Source: Hyphococcus luteus (lineage in GTDB: Bacteria; Pseudomonadota; Alphaproteobacteria; Caulobacterales; Parvularculaceae). Taken from it: a stretch of DNA of 64,000 nt. Positions 24,663 to 34,170 of this stretch are shown here, in pieces (the first letter of the stretch is position 1; the number at the start of each line of letters is the position of its first letter). A program made the position numbers and the translations under genes. The DNA lies in the NCBI RefSeq assembly GCF_002943565.1, contig NZ_PJCH01000001.1:1-64000 (forward strand), in the 5' to 3' direction. A model generated the notes under the pieces. The model was not told the origin of the DNA. It did not search any database and saw only the letters and a list, made by a program, of their open reading frames with translations.

Positions 24663-25904
24663 TTACTGATCGGTTTTGGCGATTTCCTCGCCGAGGATCG
24701 CCTTTTGACGGTCTTGAGGCGGGAAGTCTTCGGCGATCCAGCGCGCCTCGACGGCGGCGAGAATTTTCGAGACGGCGGGGCCCGGCGCGACGCCCGCCGC
24801 CACGACATGCTTTCCGGAAATCTCGAAATGCGGCGGCGGCGCGGCCTCCGCCAGCGCCTTCAAACGGCGATAGTCGCCTTCCCCGATCCGGCCGCGCGCC
24901 GCCGCCGTCAGGATTGCATCGCAGAAACCGTCCCGGCCGAGGCGGTAAAGCCGTTCCCGGACGGAAGCCTCGTCCATCGCCGGCGCGATGCTCGCCGCGC
25001 CTTTGAGCGCGCCGGAGCGCATGGCCTTTTCCGCATTGGAAAGCCGCAGGCGCCGGCCGACGCCCGCGCCGCCTTCCTCGCCGTAAAGCGCGGCGAGCAT
25101 CAAAGGGGCGGACGCCGCCGGCTCAAGATTTTTCATGCGCGCCGCGGCGGCGAGATCGGGGTCGGCCGCCCACACTTCGGCGAGAACGCCGCTCGCCTGC
25201 ATCGCTTCCAGCGCAAAAGACGCGCGCGGCAAAGAGAGAACGCCCGACATCTCCGCGCCGATGCGTTCCGCCGAAAGCTGGTTCATGCCGTCTTTCAGCG
25301 CGGCGCAGGCGGCGAGGCCCGGCGTATCGAAACTGTCGCAAAACCGCGCCGAGAAACGAAAGAAACGCAGGATGCGCAGATAATCCTCACGGATGCGTTC
25401 TTCCGGCGCGCCGATAAAACGCACGCGCTTCGCCGCGACATCCGCCACGCCGCCGGCGGGATCGTAAAGCTTTGCATCCGGCGTCAAGTAAATGGCGTTC
25501 ACGGTGAAGTCGCGCCGGCTTGCATCGACCGCCCAGTCGCGGGTGAAGGCGACGGTGGCGCGCCGCCCGTCGGTCGAGACATCGGCGCGCAATGTGGTCA
25601 CTTCGACGCCCCTGTGCTCGGTGATCGCCGTCACCGTGCCGTGATCGATCCCCGTGGGCGCGACGCCAAGCCCCGCGGCTTTCAGCGCCGCCGTCGCGGC
25701 CTCCGGCGTCAGCGTCGTCGCCACATCGAAATCTTTCGGAACATCGCCTAAAAGGCTGTCGCGCACGCAGCCGCCGACAAAGCGCGCACAGCCGGGCTCG
25801 GCCGCATCGAGCGCGGCGATGACGGCTTTCAGATGCGCCGCTTCGAGCCAGGAAAAATGTGCGCGCTCTTCCTCCGCCAACGGATGAAGCGCGACCTCCG
25901 TCAC
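24663..25904 (-). CDS. cca: CCA-adding tRNA nucleotidyltransferase / poly(A) polymerase-type
   Basis: Adds or repairs the 3' CCA of tRNAs. The 413-residue class II enzyme begins with the nucleotidyltransferase signature FVGGCVRDSLLGDVPKDFD (about residues 41-59), followed by TLRADVSTDGRR, RDFTVNAIYLTPD and the ERIREDYLRILRFFRFSARF tRNA-binding/neck region. GTG start overlapping the Nudix stop as GTGA. DUF1285-Nudix-cca order is widely conserved in alphaproteobacteria. Confidence 0.92.
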   Translation of the reverse strand: MTEVALHPLAEEERAHFSWLEAAHLKAVIAALDAAEPGCARFVGGCVRDSLLGDVPKDFDVATTLTPEAATAALKAAGLGVAPTGIDHGTVTAITEHRGVEVTTLRADVSTDGRRATVAFTRDWAVDASRRDFTVNAIYLTPDAKLYDPAGGVADVAAKRVRFIGAPEERIREDYLRILRFFRFSARFCDSFDTPGLAACAALKDGMNQLSAERIGAEMSGVLSLPRASFALEAMQASGVLAEVWAADPDLAAAARMKNLEPAASAPLMLAALYGEEGGAGVGRRLRLSNAEKAMRSGALKGAASIAPAMDEASVRERLYRLGRDGFCDAILTAAARGRIGEGDYRRLKALAEAAPPPHFEISGKHVVAAGVAPGPAVSKILAAVEARWIAEDFPPQDRQKAILGEEIAKTDQ

Positions 25905-26560
25905 GCGCGCGGCTCCGGCTGCAGGATTTCCGCGAAGGACCGCAAAATGCCCGCAGTCAGCCCCCAGATGTGATAGCGGCCGTAAGGCGCGGCGAACATT
26001 TTATAAGGCACGCCCTCGAGCGTGCGCTCTTCGGTAATGTGGTTCGAAAGATCCGCGATGAAATCGAGCGGCACTTCGAAAATCTCGCCCACTTCGCGCG
26101 GACAGGGCTGCAAGGGCGCGTCCGGCGCGACGAGGCCGACGACAGGCGTCACGGAAAAACCGAGCCCGCCCTTGTGAACGCCAAGCGCGCCGATAACGTC
26201 CACCGCCTCAGGAGGGATGTTCACTTCTTCATGGGCTTCACGCAGCGCTGTCGCCACGACGTCTTCGTCTTCCGGCTGGGTCTTGCCGCCGGGAAAACTG
26301 ATCTGTCCCGCATGGGACGGCATGTCCGAGGCGCGCACGGTCAAAATGACATGGATCCCTCGTGGCCGGGGGATCAGCGGAATGAGAACCGCCGCATCCT
26401 TGCGCAAATCGCTCCAGCGTTTTTCGAACAGTTTCTCGCCGACGAGATGCGGATTGATCTCGTTGAAAAGTTCGCGCACGCGCGCGGCCGTCGCATGTTT
26501 GAGATTGGCCTCAATCATCGCGCGCAAATCATCCGCCGACTGGTCCGCATTCATGGTCAT
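25901..26560 (-). CDS. Nudix hydrolase, CoA pyrophosphatase type
   Basis: A 219-residue Nudix protein with a full Nudix box (GGKTQPEDEDVVATALREAH then EEV, about residues 90-112) and the CoA-diphosphatase-like leader RGIHVILTVRASDMPSHAGQ. Members hydrolyse CoA or oxidised CoA to phosphopantetheine and 3',5'-ADP. Translationally coupled to cca (overlap) and 2 bases from the DUF1285 gene. Substrate is by family similarity. Confidence 0.88.
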   Translation of the reverse strand: MTMNADQSADDLRAMIEANLKHATAARVRELFNEINPHLVGEKLFEKRWSDLRKDAAVLIPLIPRPRGIHVILTVRASDMPSHAGQISFPGGKTQPEDEDVVATALREAHEEVNIPPEAVDVIGALGVHKGGLGFSVTPVVGLVAPDAPLQPCPREVGEIFEVPLDFIADLSNHITEERTLEGVPYKMFAAPYGRYHIWGLTAGILRSFAEILQPEPRA

Positions 26561-26562
26561 GA

Positions 26563-27132
26563 TCAGGCGTAAACTTCGCTGGCCGGCCCAAAAGAAAAGA
26601 AAGCGCCGTCCGACGCGACGCCGAACGCTTCTTCGCCGTCTATCTCGCGGGTTTCGGCGAGTTCCACAAGCTCGTAAAACACGGACCGGGCGACGCGCGC
26701 CTCAAGTCCGGCGCGCACCTCGACATAAGGCGCGCCACCGCCGGTTTCCGGGTCCTTGCGAAACTCAATGGGGTGGTCCGGCCCGGCGGCGACGTCGTCG
26801 CCGACATTCGTCGTAAAAACCAGTTTTTGGCCCTCCCCCTCGCCTTCCTTGCGCATGAGGACGGCGACAAAAGGCGCATCTTCCACCGTGATTTGCATTT
26901 TCTCGACCGGCGTCACCAGGAAATAAGCGTCACCCTCACGGCGCAAGACCGTGGAGAAGAGCCGGACGAGCCGCGCCCGGCCGATCGGCGTTCCTTCATG
27001 AAACCAGGTCCCGTCGCGTTTGATGACGATGTCGATTTCGCCGCAATGCTCGGGATTCCATTTTTCGACAGGCGGCAGGGATTTGTCTCCCGCGCCTTCA
27101 AGCGCCGCCGCATATCGCATGAGATCGGTCAT
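26563..27132 (-). CDS. DUF1285 family protein
   Basis: A 189-residue protein with the DUF1285 text CGEIDIVIKRDGTWFHEGTPIGR, VRLFSTVLRREGDAYFLVTPVEK and a C-terminal half on FELVELAE-like helices. Function unknown; conserved upstream of Nudix and cca in this class. The ATG at 27132 starts only 13 bases after a strong hairpin and has no ribosome-binding site. TATATT immediately before it could be a -10, which would make a leaderless mRNA; an in-frame ATG four codons in is an alternative. Confidence 0.85.
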   Translation of the reverse strand: MTDLMRYAAALEGAGDKSLPPVEKWNPEHCGEIDIVIKRDGTWFHEGTPIGRARLVRLFSTVLRREGDAYFLVTPVEKMQITVEDAPFVAVLMRKEGEGEGQKLVFTTNVGDDVAAGPDHPIEFRKDPETGGGAPYVEVRAGLEARVARSVFYELVELAETREIDGEEAFGVASDGAFFSFGPASEVYA

Positions 27133-27145
27133 AATATAAGCAAAA

Positions 27146-27176
27146 CCGGCGTTGCTCCTTTTAAGAGCACGCCGGC
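27146..27176. terminator. bidirectional hairpin after sppA
   Basis: CCGGCG-T-TGCTC pairs with GAGCA-CGCCGG around CTTTTAA, with AAAA on the left and CCTTTT on the right, so a T-run follows on each strand. On the minus strand it lies about 55 bases past the sppA stop and just upstream of DUF1285. Confidence 0.75.
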
Positions 27177-27230
27177 CTTTTATCCTGTTTCACGCCCCTA
27201 ACAAAGGGCCGGCGTTTTCCGTTCCCCGCC

Positions 27231-29141
27231 CTATTCGCAGGCGAGGCAGCGCGCGTAGGCGGCGTTCGGATCGTTGAACTCTTCGAAGAATTCAGCCTTT
27301 TCCTCTGCGGCCCGCACCAGCTTGGCCACCGCGCTGTCATTACGCTTTGCTTCGTCGCCGCCAAGCGCTTTCAACGCAGTCGTCGACAGATTGCCCATGA
27401 AGATTTCAAAGGTCGTGCGTTTTTCCTTCATGTCGACGACGTCGTATTTTTCAAGCTTTGCAAGTTTCGCCGCCGCTTCGATCGCTTTGTCGAAGTCGCC
27501 GAGATGATCTACGAGTTTCAGTTCGATGGCGCGCTCGCCGATCCACACCCGGCCTTGGCCAATGGAGTCCACATAATCTTTTTCAAGGCTGCGGCCGTTG
27601 CCGACGACGGTCAGGAAACGGTCATACCCGTTTTCCGTCGACTGCTGAATGATGTCGGCGGCGCTTGACGGCAAGGGCCCGATGCCGGTGGCGAGGATCG
27701 GCGAAAGATCGGTGGTGCCGACGCCGTCCACAAAAACGCCGAGTTCGGCGGCCGCGTTCTCGAAGGTGTTGAAATAGCCGAAAATGCCGATCGAGCCGGT
27801 GATCGTCGTCGGGGCGGCCCAGATTTCGTCCGCATCGGCGGCGATCCAGTAGCCGCCGGAGGCGGCGAGCGAGCCCATGGAGGCGACAACCGGCTTGCCG
27901 GCGGCTTTCAGCGCAAGAATTTCGTCGCGCATGATGTCCGCGGCGAAGGCCGACCCGCCCGGGCTGTCGATGCGCAAGACCACCGCCTTGACCTTGTCGT
28001 CCTCGCGCGCCTTGCGCAACTGCGCGGCGATCGAGTCGCCGCCCGCGGCGCGGCCCGTCGGCGCCTCGCCGTCGATGATCGTGCCCGCCGCGGTGATGAC
28101 CGCAATATTCGGCGCGCTGGTGTCGTCATCATCGTCGAGCGAGGTCAGATAGCGTTTGAAGCCGACTTTCTTGAACGATTTTCCGTCCTTCGATTTGCCG
28201 AACGCCTCCATCAGCTTTTCATTCATGTCGGCGCGGGACATGAGACCGTCCACAAGGCCGGTTTCGAGCGCCGCCTTGCCGAAATCGCCGTCCACGGTCT
28301 TCATGATCGCGCCCATATTGTTGGCGTAATCCTCGACCGTGCCCGGGGCGAGGCCGCGCGCGCCCTCGACGGACTGCGTATATTTGTTCCAGAGGACGCT
28401 GAGATAAGCGATGTTCGCCTCTTTGGCCGCGGGCGACATGTCATCGCGGATAAACGGCTCCACCGCCGATTTGAAAGTGCCGACGCGGAACACATGGGTG
28501 GTGATTTTCAGCTTTTCGAGGAACGACTTCAGATAGGTCCCGTATGAGCCGTAGCCATAGATCAGGAGATTGCCGTAATCGTTCATGTAGATTTCGTCGG
28601 CGTGTGAAGCGAGGAGATACTGGTCCTGGCTGTAATAATCGCCGACGGCGATGACCTTCTTGCCGCTTTCCTTGAAGGCGTCGATTTCATCGGCGAGGTA
28701 ATGCAGCTTGCTGGCGCTCGAAGGCGACGCGCCGAGCGCGCCGAGATCGAGCACAAGCCCCTTGATGCGCTTGTCGTCTTTCGCGGCGCGGATCGCCTTG
28801 ACGACATCGTGCACTTCGATCTGCGAGGGTTCGGACATGCCGTAGGCTTCCTCGCGCAACACGTCGAGGGGGTTGATGTCCTCGGCGATTTCCACAAGCA
28901 CGCCATTGGGATCGAGCACCAGCGCCGCATCTTTCGGTATCGAGATCGACACCGGATCGTTGCTGCCGGCAATGCCGTTAGTCACCTGAACCAGAACCCC
29001 GACAAAGAGAAGAAGGATGATGAGGCCGATCAGTCCCTGCAGAACCAGGAGAAAGCCGATCACCAGCTTTGCAAAACCTTTGATGAAACCCCAGACCGTG
29101 AAATGCGACTCGTGCTCAGACACAAATGTCCCCTTTGACAC
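27231..29141 (-). CDS. sppA: signal peptide peptidase SppA, 67-kDa type
   Basis: Membrane-anchored serine protease that degrades cleaved signal peptides. 636 residues with one N-terminal membrane segment (about 26-52, LVIGFLLVLQGLIGLIILLL) and two tandem S49 domains. The general base lysine is in FRVGTFKSAVEP (K224) and the nucleophile in SMGSLAASGGYWIA (S428), matching the split Lys/Ser dyad of E. coli SppA. Monocistronic-looking, ending at a bidirectional hairpin. Confidence 0.93.
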   Translation of the reverse strand: MSKGTFVSEHESHFTVWGFIKGFAKLVIGFLLVLQGLIGLIILLLFVGVLVQVTNGIAGSNDPVSISIPKDAALVLDPNGVLVEIAEDINPLDVLREEAYGMSEPSQIEVHDVVKAIRAAKDDKRIKGLVLDLGALGASPSSASKLHYLADEIDAFKESGKKVIAVGDYYSQDQYLLASHADEIYMNDYGNLLIYGYGSYGTYLKSFLEKLKITTHVFRVGTFKSAVEPFIRDDMSPAAKEANIAYLSVLWNKYTQSVEGARGLAPGTVEDYANNMGAIMKTVDGDFGKAALETGLVDGLMSRADMNEKLMEAFGKSKDGKSFKKVGFKRYLTSLDDDDDTSAPNIAVITAAGTIIDGEAPTGRAAGGDSIAAQLRKAREDDKVKAVVLRIDSPGGSAFAADIMRDEILALKAAGKPVVASMGSLAASGGYWIAADADEIWAAPTTITGSIGIFGYFNTFENAAAELGVFVDGVGTTDLSPILATGIGPLPSSAADIIQQSTENGYDRFLTVVGNGRSLEKDYVDSIGQGRVWIGERAIELKLVDHLGDFDKAIEAAAKLAKLEKYDVVDMKEKRTTFEIFMGNLSTTALKALGGDEAKRNDSAVAKLVRAAEEKAEFFEEFNDPNAAYARCLACE

Positions 29142-29462
29142 TCCGCCGGCCCGCGCCGGCCTCTGGGCGCGGAAATCCGCTCCCGTTTATCCGCCAGTCT
29201 CTCCATCGCGGCGTCCTGCGCCGCCATGGCGATGTTCCGGCGACAGCCCCGCCCGCGCCGCGCAAACTCATGTCCGGCGCGCGATGAAGCATGGTAGAGA
29301 TTGGGCCCGGAGCCGCAAGGGGCAAGACATTTTCGACAATCCGTTCGCTTTCCTTGCCAAGCAGTTCTTTAACCCTCATCAAGCCATGGTATCTGGAAGA
29401 TCGATCCAGAATCACCGCCCGATCACAGCCCGTTGCGCAAAGCCCAGGATTGACGCCATCCC
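29142..29462. other. divergent promoter region of sppA and moxR
   Basis: 321 bases between two divergent operons. No gene with a convincing start was seen, no strong hairpin and no clear consensus promoter; presumably it holds both promoters. Confidence 0.4.
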
Positions 29463-30455
29463 ATGACCGACACACAGCCTGATCAGGACCTTTTGCAAAA
29501 ATTTGATGATATTTCGGTAAAATTCGGGCGCGCCCGGGCCGCTTTGGGCAAGGTCGTTTTCGGCCAGGAAGAGGTGATCGACCTCACCCTTGCGACACTT
29601 GCCGCAGGGGGTCACGGCCTTCTGGTGGGCGCGCCGGGCCTCGCCAAGACCCTTCTTGTCACCTCAATCGCCGATCTCATGGGGCTTTCGGCCAAGCGGG
29701 TGCAGTTCACCCCGGACCTGATGCCCGGCGACGTTTTGGGCTCGGAGGTCCTGGAAGAGAGCGCCGAAGGCAAGCGGGAATTCCGTTTCATTCCGGGACC
29801 GGTCTTCTGCCAGCTTCTAATGGCGGACGAGATCAACCGCGCGAGCCCTCGCACCCAGTCGGCCCTCCTGCAGGCGATGCAGGAGCACCATGTGACGGTC
29901 GCCGGAGCCTCCCACGACCTGCCGACGCCGTTTCACGTTCTCGCGACCCAGAACCCCATCGAACAGGAAGGGACCTATCCCCTGCCCGAGGCCCAGCTCG
30001 ACCGTTTTCTTCTGCAGATCGATGTCGGCTATCCCGACATCGAGGCCGAACGCAAAATGCTCGCCTCGACCACGGGCGCCGACACCGCCCATGTGGATGC
30101 GGTGATGACTTCGGAAGACCTCCTCGCCGCTCAACACCTTGTGCGCCAGATGCCCATCGGCGAACAGGTGGTCGAAGAAATTCTTACGCTGGTGCGCGCT
30201 GCGCGCCCCACGGAAGACGCCAAGGAGCGCGTCCGGAATTTCGTCGCCTGGGGTCCCGGCCCGCGGGCGAGCCAGGCCTTTTCGCTGGCGGCGCGCGCGC
30301 TTGCGCTCATCGACGGGCGCCACGCCCCGTCCCTTGACGATGTGAAGCGGCTCGCCGGCCCGGTGCTGCGCCACCGCATGGCGCTCAATTTCGCGGCGCG
30401 GTCCGAGGGGATCGACACGGACGGCTTTATCCAGGAATTGATGGCGGGGGCCTGA
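29463..30455 (+). CDS. MoxR-type AAA+ ATPase
   Basis: A 330-residue AAA+ chaperone-like ATPase. Walker A GAPGLAKTLL (about residue 59), Walker B LLMADEINRASP, sensor VLATQNPIEQEGTYPLPEAQLDRF and the C-terminal lid are intact. MoxR proteins act with von Willebrand factor-type partners in assembly or activation of complexes. First gene of a moxR-DUF58-BatA/DUF4159-membrane protein operon; a palindromic element separates it from DUF58. Confidence 0.92.
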   Translation: MTDTQPDQDLLQKFDDISVKFGRARAALGKVVFGQEEVIDLTLATLAAGGHGLLVGAPGLAKTLLVTSIADLMGLSAKRVQFTPDLMPGDVLGSEVLEESAEGKREFRFIPGPVFCQLLMADEINRASPRTQSALLQAMQEHHVTVAGASHDLPTPFHVLATQNPIEQEGTYPLPEAQLDRFLLQIDVGYPDIEAERKMLASTTGADTAHVDAVMTSEDLLAAQHLVRQMPIGEQVVEEILTLVRAARPTEDAKERVRNFVAWGPGPRASQAFSLAARALALIDGRHAPSLDDVKRLAGPVLRHRMALNFAARSEGIDTDGFIQELMAGA

Positions 30456-30499
30456 GCGCGTTCCCGAAAAGTGGTTGCCGGTTTTCGGAAAGAACGCGC
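30456..30499. repeat. intergenic palindromic element
   Basis: GCGCGTTCCCGAAAA faces TTTTCGGAAAGAACGCGC across about 11 bases, between moxR and the DUF58 gene. The sequence type (CGTTCCCGAAAAGTGG...TTTTCGG) is a dispersed REP-like element familiar from alphaproteobacterial genomes. Inside the operon it could modulate relative expression or mRNA stability. Confidence 0.6.
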
Positions 30500-30537
30500 G
30501 ACCGAATGAAAACCGGCTGAGGAAGGACCGAAGTCGA

Positions 30538-31440
30538 ATGACATCTTCCGGGCCCCAAATGCTCGCTGTCCGCCACGAAGCGGAAAAGGCGGCGGCCCTG
30601 TTTCCGGCGATGCTGCTCGAGGCCGAACGCATCGCGCAGTCGGTTTCCGCCGGCCTGCACGGGCGCCGGCGCGCCGGGCCGGGCGAGACCTTCTGGCAGC
30701 ACCGGCCATATGCGTTCGGCGATCCGGTCTCGACCATCGACTGGCGCCAGTCGGCGCGCGCATCGGACCGGCTTTATGTGCGCCAGAACGAATGGGAGGC
30801 GGCGGCGGCGGCCTATCTCTGGCGCGACCCGTCCCATTCCCTCGACTACGCCTCGGCGAAGGACTGGCCGACGAAACGCCGCCGCGCGGACGTGCTTTTG
30901 ACGGCGCTCACAATCCTGCTTTCCCAGGCCGGCGAGCGCATCGGCCTTCTGGGGGACGCACGCCGCCCGTTTCAGGGCCGCAATGCGCCCGAGCGCATGC
31001 TCGAAGCCCTCGGCGCGGAAAAATTCGACGACGCGAAAGGCGCGCCGCCGCTGGCCTCGACGCCGGCCGGCGCGCGCATCGTCATGGCGAGCGATTTTTA
31101 CACCGCGCCGGAAAACGTCGACCGCGCCGTCGCCGCGCTCGCCGGATCGGGCGCCAAAGGCGTCCTGTTGCAGATCTGCGATCCGGCGGAAGAAGAGTTT
31201 CCCTTCGAGGGCCGCGTAGAATTTCGCGATCTCGAAAGCGCTGACCGGCTCGTCTTCGGCGAGACCGGCTCGCTTGCGGGCGCTTATAAAGCGAAGTTCG
31301 CCGCGCACCGCGACGCGCTGGAGACGATCGCGCAAAAGAACGGCTGGAGCTTTCTCGCCCATCGCACGGACAAGCCGCCGCAAACGGCGCTTCTCGCCCT
31401 TTTCACCGCGCTCGCCGATATGCGCATCTGGCAGGCCTAA
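30538..31440 (+). CDS. DUF58 domain protein (MoxR partner)
   Basis: A 300-residue DUF58/vWA-like protein. The family hallmark is the segment FWQHRPYAFGDPVSTIDWRQ with SARASDRLYVRQNEWE, followed by a degenerate vWA-like C-terminal half (TALTILLSQAGERIGLL; IVMASDFYTAPE). No membrane helix is seen. ATG at 30538 with GGAAGGA upstream. Always paired with MoxR ATPases; exact client unknown. Confidence 0.88.
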   Translation: MTSSGPQMLAVRHEAEKAAALFPAMLLEAERIAQSVSAGLHGRRRAGPGETFWQHRPYAFGDPVSTIDWRQSARASDRLYVRQNEWEAAAAAYLWRDPSHSLDYASAKDWPTKRRRADVLLTALTILLSQAGERIGLLGDARRPFQGRNAPERMLEALGAEKFDDAKGAPPLASTPAGARIVMASDFYTAPENVDRAVAALAGSGAKGVLLQICDPAEEEFPFEGRVEFRDLESADRLVFGETGSLAGAYKAKFAAHRDALETIAQKNGWSFLAHRTDKPPQTALLALFTALADMRIWQA

Positions 31441-31443
31441 CCC

Positions 31444-34170
31444 ATGGGCGCGCTTAGTTTCACTTCGCCCTTCATCCTGCTCGCGCTCGGCGCGCTGCCG
31501 CTGATCTGGCTCCTCCTGCGCGCGACGCCGCCCTCGCCGAAACGCGAACGCTTCCCCGCTTTCATTATTCTCCGTGAACTGAAGACATCGGAAGAAACGC
31601 CCGACCGCACGCCCTGGTGGCTGCTTCTCATGCGGCTCTTCCTCGCCGCCATGATCATCCTGGCGCTTGCGGGGCCGGTTATGAATGCGCCGCAACCGGG
31701 AACGCATAAAGGCCCCATGGTGCTCGTCGTCGACGACAGTCTCGCAGCGGCGCAGCAATGGCGGGTGCGGCTCGACGCGATCCGCGAGGCGGCGGCGGAA
31801 GCGGCGCAGGATGGCCGGCAGGCTTTCCTTTTGACGACGGCGCCGCAGGACGTCCCGGCGCCGCCTGAGCCCATGAGCGGCGAAGCCTTGCGCGCTGCCG
31901 GCGACAGCCTCGCACCTAAGCCCTTTTTCGCCGACCGCGCCGGCGCCGCGGCGAAACTCGCCGACCTCGACCAATACCTATCCGACGGCGATGTGGAAAT
32001 CCGCTGGCTTTCAGACGGGCTCGCCGGCGAAGGCGACGACGCGCTGGCGGCGGCGCTTGAAGAAAAAGGCGAGCTTACGCTTTACGCCGACGCGCGCGCG
32101 CCGAAATATCTTCTGCGCGCCCTGCCCGTGAACAGCGAGGCGCCGGCTTATCGCGTCGAGCGTCTTGAGGCGGGCGCGCCTGCGGAGGGCGCTGTCGTCG
32201 CAACCGCCCGCGATGGACGCGAGCTCGGGCGCGCGGAGTTTGAAATGGCGCCCGGCGAGAAGACGCGCGAAGTCACCCTCAACCTGCCTTTGGCTTTGGC
32301 GAATGAATTGTCGGTCGTGCGCATCGAGTCCATTCCCTCCGCCGGCGCCGTCCATCTCGCCGATGCGCGCGACCGGCGCGCGCTGATCGGTCTTGCCCGC
32401 AACGCCGAAAGCGCCAGCGACGATCTTCTCTCCGGCGATCACTATATCCGCGAAGCGCTGGAGCCTTATGCGGCGTTTTTGAACGACGCCCTCTCCGCGC
32501 TGCTTCAGTCCGACGCCTCGGTCATCGTGCTTGACGATGTCGGGCGCCTGCGCGCCAGCGAAGCGCAGGACCTGCAAGCATGGGTCGAACGCGGCGGCGT
32601 CTTGATCCGTTTTGCAGGGCCGGTGCTCGCCGAGGCCGCGCAGGACCGCACGCCGCAATTAACGCCCGCGCCCCTTCGCGGCGGCGGGCGCGCTTTCGGC
32701 GGCGCGCTCACCTGGGACACGCCGCAGCGGCTTGACGCTTTCGCGCCGGAAAGCCCGTTCGCCGGCCTTGCGGTTCCGGACGACGTTTTCATCCGCCGTC
32801 AGGTGCTCGCCGAACCCGGCGGCGAGACAAGCCAGCACACCTGGGCGCGGCTCGAAGACGGAACGCCCCTCGTCACCGGCGCGCGCGAAGGCGACGGCGT
32901 CGTCGCTCTCTTCCATGTCACCGCGACGCCGGACTGGTCCGACCTGCCGCTGTCCGGCCTTTTCGTCGAAATGCTGCGCCGGCTGACCTTCCTGTCCTCG
33001 CTCGGCCCCGAAGCGGCGGAAGACGGCGAGGACGCGCTTTACGCGCCCTTGCGGATGCTGAACGGCGAAGGCCGGCTGTCCCGGCCCGACGACAGGGCCC
33101 GGGCGCTGACCGCCGCGGAGCTGGCCGAGCCGCCTTCGCCGGAACGCGCGCCGGGCTTTTACGGCGCGCCGGAAGCGCCGCTGGCCCTGAACGCCGTCAC
33201 GGCGGATGCGCGCTTCGAGCCCATATCCATTCCGGGCGTCGTCGCAGCGCCTTATGAAGCCGCGCCGCCGGTGTCTTTAAGCCCGCCGCTTTACGTCATC
33301 GCGCTTCTTCTCCTTCTGGCGGACGGACTTCTCGCGCTCTTGGTCAGCGGGCGGCTGAACTGGCGCGCGGCCTCTGCGGCAACGCTCATCGCCGTCAGCC
33401 TTGCGCCCCTCTCGCCGGACCGCGCGGCGGCGCAGCCCCTCGATCCGCCGATTGAGGAAAAGACCATGGAGGCGGCGCTCGCCACACGTCTCGCCTTCAT
33501 TCAATCCGGCGATCCTGCCGTAGACGAGCTTGCCGAGCAGGGACTGGCCGCCTTGAGCCGCGAGCTTCACCGGCGCACGGCGGTCGAACCAGCCGCGCCG
33601 GACAGCGTCGATCCCGATACGGATGATCTCTCCGTCTACTCTTTCCTCTACTGGCCCATCGCGCCGGACGCGCCGACGCCGTCCGACGCCGCCCTCGCCA
33701 ATATTGAAAACTTCATGCGCTTCGGCGGTCTTCTTCTCATCGATACGCGCGACGACGAACGCGCGGTCGGCGCAGGCTCGACGCCGGAAGGCGCGGCCCT
33801 GCAGCGTATTCTGGGCGCGCTCGACATTCCCCCGCTGACGCCGGTCGACGACGATCATGTGCTGACGCGCTCCTTTTACCTCCTCGAGACGCTGAACGGG
33901 CGCTCCAACAACAATCCGGTCTGGGTGGAGGCCGATTCCAGCGGCTCCAATGACGGGGTGACGGCGCTCATCATCGGCGGGCGCGACTGGGCCGGCGCCT
34001 GGGCGGCGGACAGTTTCGGCCGGCCCGTTCGCCCCATGAACACAGGCGGCCCCCGGGCGCGCGAGCTCGCCTATCGCGCCGGCGTCAACATGGTGATGGT
34101 CGCTTTCACCGGAAATTATAAATCCGACCAGGTGCACACGCCGATATTGCTGGAGCGGCTTGGCCAGTGA
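31444..34170 (+). CDS. BatA-N/DUF4159 membrane protein of the MoxR operon
   Basis: A 908-residue inner-membrane protein. Two N-terminal helices (about residues 8-25 and 58-78) form the aerotolerance BatA-like N-domain, then a vWA-like soluble region and a second helix pair near 615-655. A C-terminal DUF4159 domain (about 675-908) contains YSFLYWPIAP, GGLLLIDTRDD, DHVLTRSFYLL and NMVMVAFTGNYKSDQVH. It starts 3 bases after DUF58 and overlaps the next gene by 4. Typical of alphaproteobacterial MoxR clusters; role probably in envelope assembly or stress, not proven. Confidence 0.88.
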   Translation: MGALSFTSPFILLALGALPLIWLLLRATPPSPKRERFPAFIILRELKTSEETPDRTPWWLLLMRLFLAAMIILALAGPVMNAPQPGTHKGPMVLVVDDSLAAAQQWRVRLDAIREAAAEAAQDGRQAFLLTTAPQDVPAPPEPMSGEALRAAGDSLAPKPFFADRAGAAAKLADLDQYLSDGDVEIRWLSDGLAGEGDDALAAALEEKGELTLYADARAPKYLLRALPVNSEAPAYRVERLEAGAPAEGAVVATARDGRELGRAEFEMAPGEKTREVTLNLPLALANELSVVRIESIPSAGAVHLADARDRRALIGLARNAESASDDLLSGDHYIREALEPYAAFLNDALSALLQSDASVIVLDDVGRLRASEAQDLQAWVERGGVLIRFAGPVLAEAAQDRTPQLTPAPLRGGGRAFGGALTWDTPQRLDAFAPESPFAGLAVPDDVFIRRQVLAEPGGETSQHTWARLEDGTPLVTGAREGDGVVALFHVTATPDWSDLPLSGLFVEMLRRLTFLSSLGPEAAEDGEDALYAPLRMLNGEGRLSRPDDRARALTAAELAEPPSPERAPGFYGAPEAPLALNAVTADARFEPISIPGVVAAPYEAAPPVSLSPPLYVIALLLLLADGLLALLVSGRLNWRAASAATLIAVSLAPLSPDRAAAQPLDPPIEEKTMEAALATRLAFIQSGDPAVDELAEQGLAALSRELHRRTAVEPAAPDSVDPDTDDLSVYSFLYWPIAPDAPTPSDAALANIENFMRFGGLLLIDTRDDERAVGAGSTPEGAALQRILGALDIPPLTPVDDDHVLTRSFYLLETLNGRSNNNPVWVEADSSGSNDGVTALIIGGRDWAGAWAADSFGRPVRPMNTGGPRARELAYRAGVNMVMVAFTGNYKSDQVHTPILLERLGQ

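Noticed and set aside
30427-31974. 515-codon minus-strand open frame over the DUF58 region
   Set aside because: Antisense shadow of clear DUF58 and BatA/DUF4159 genes.
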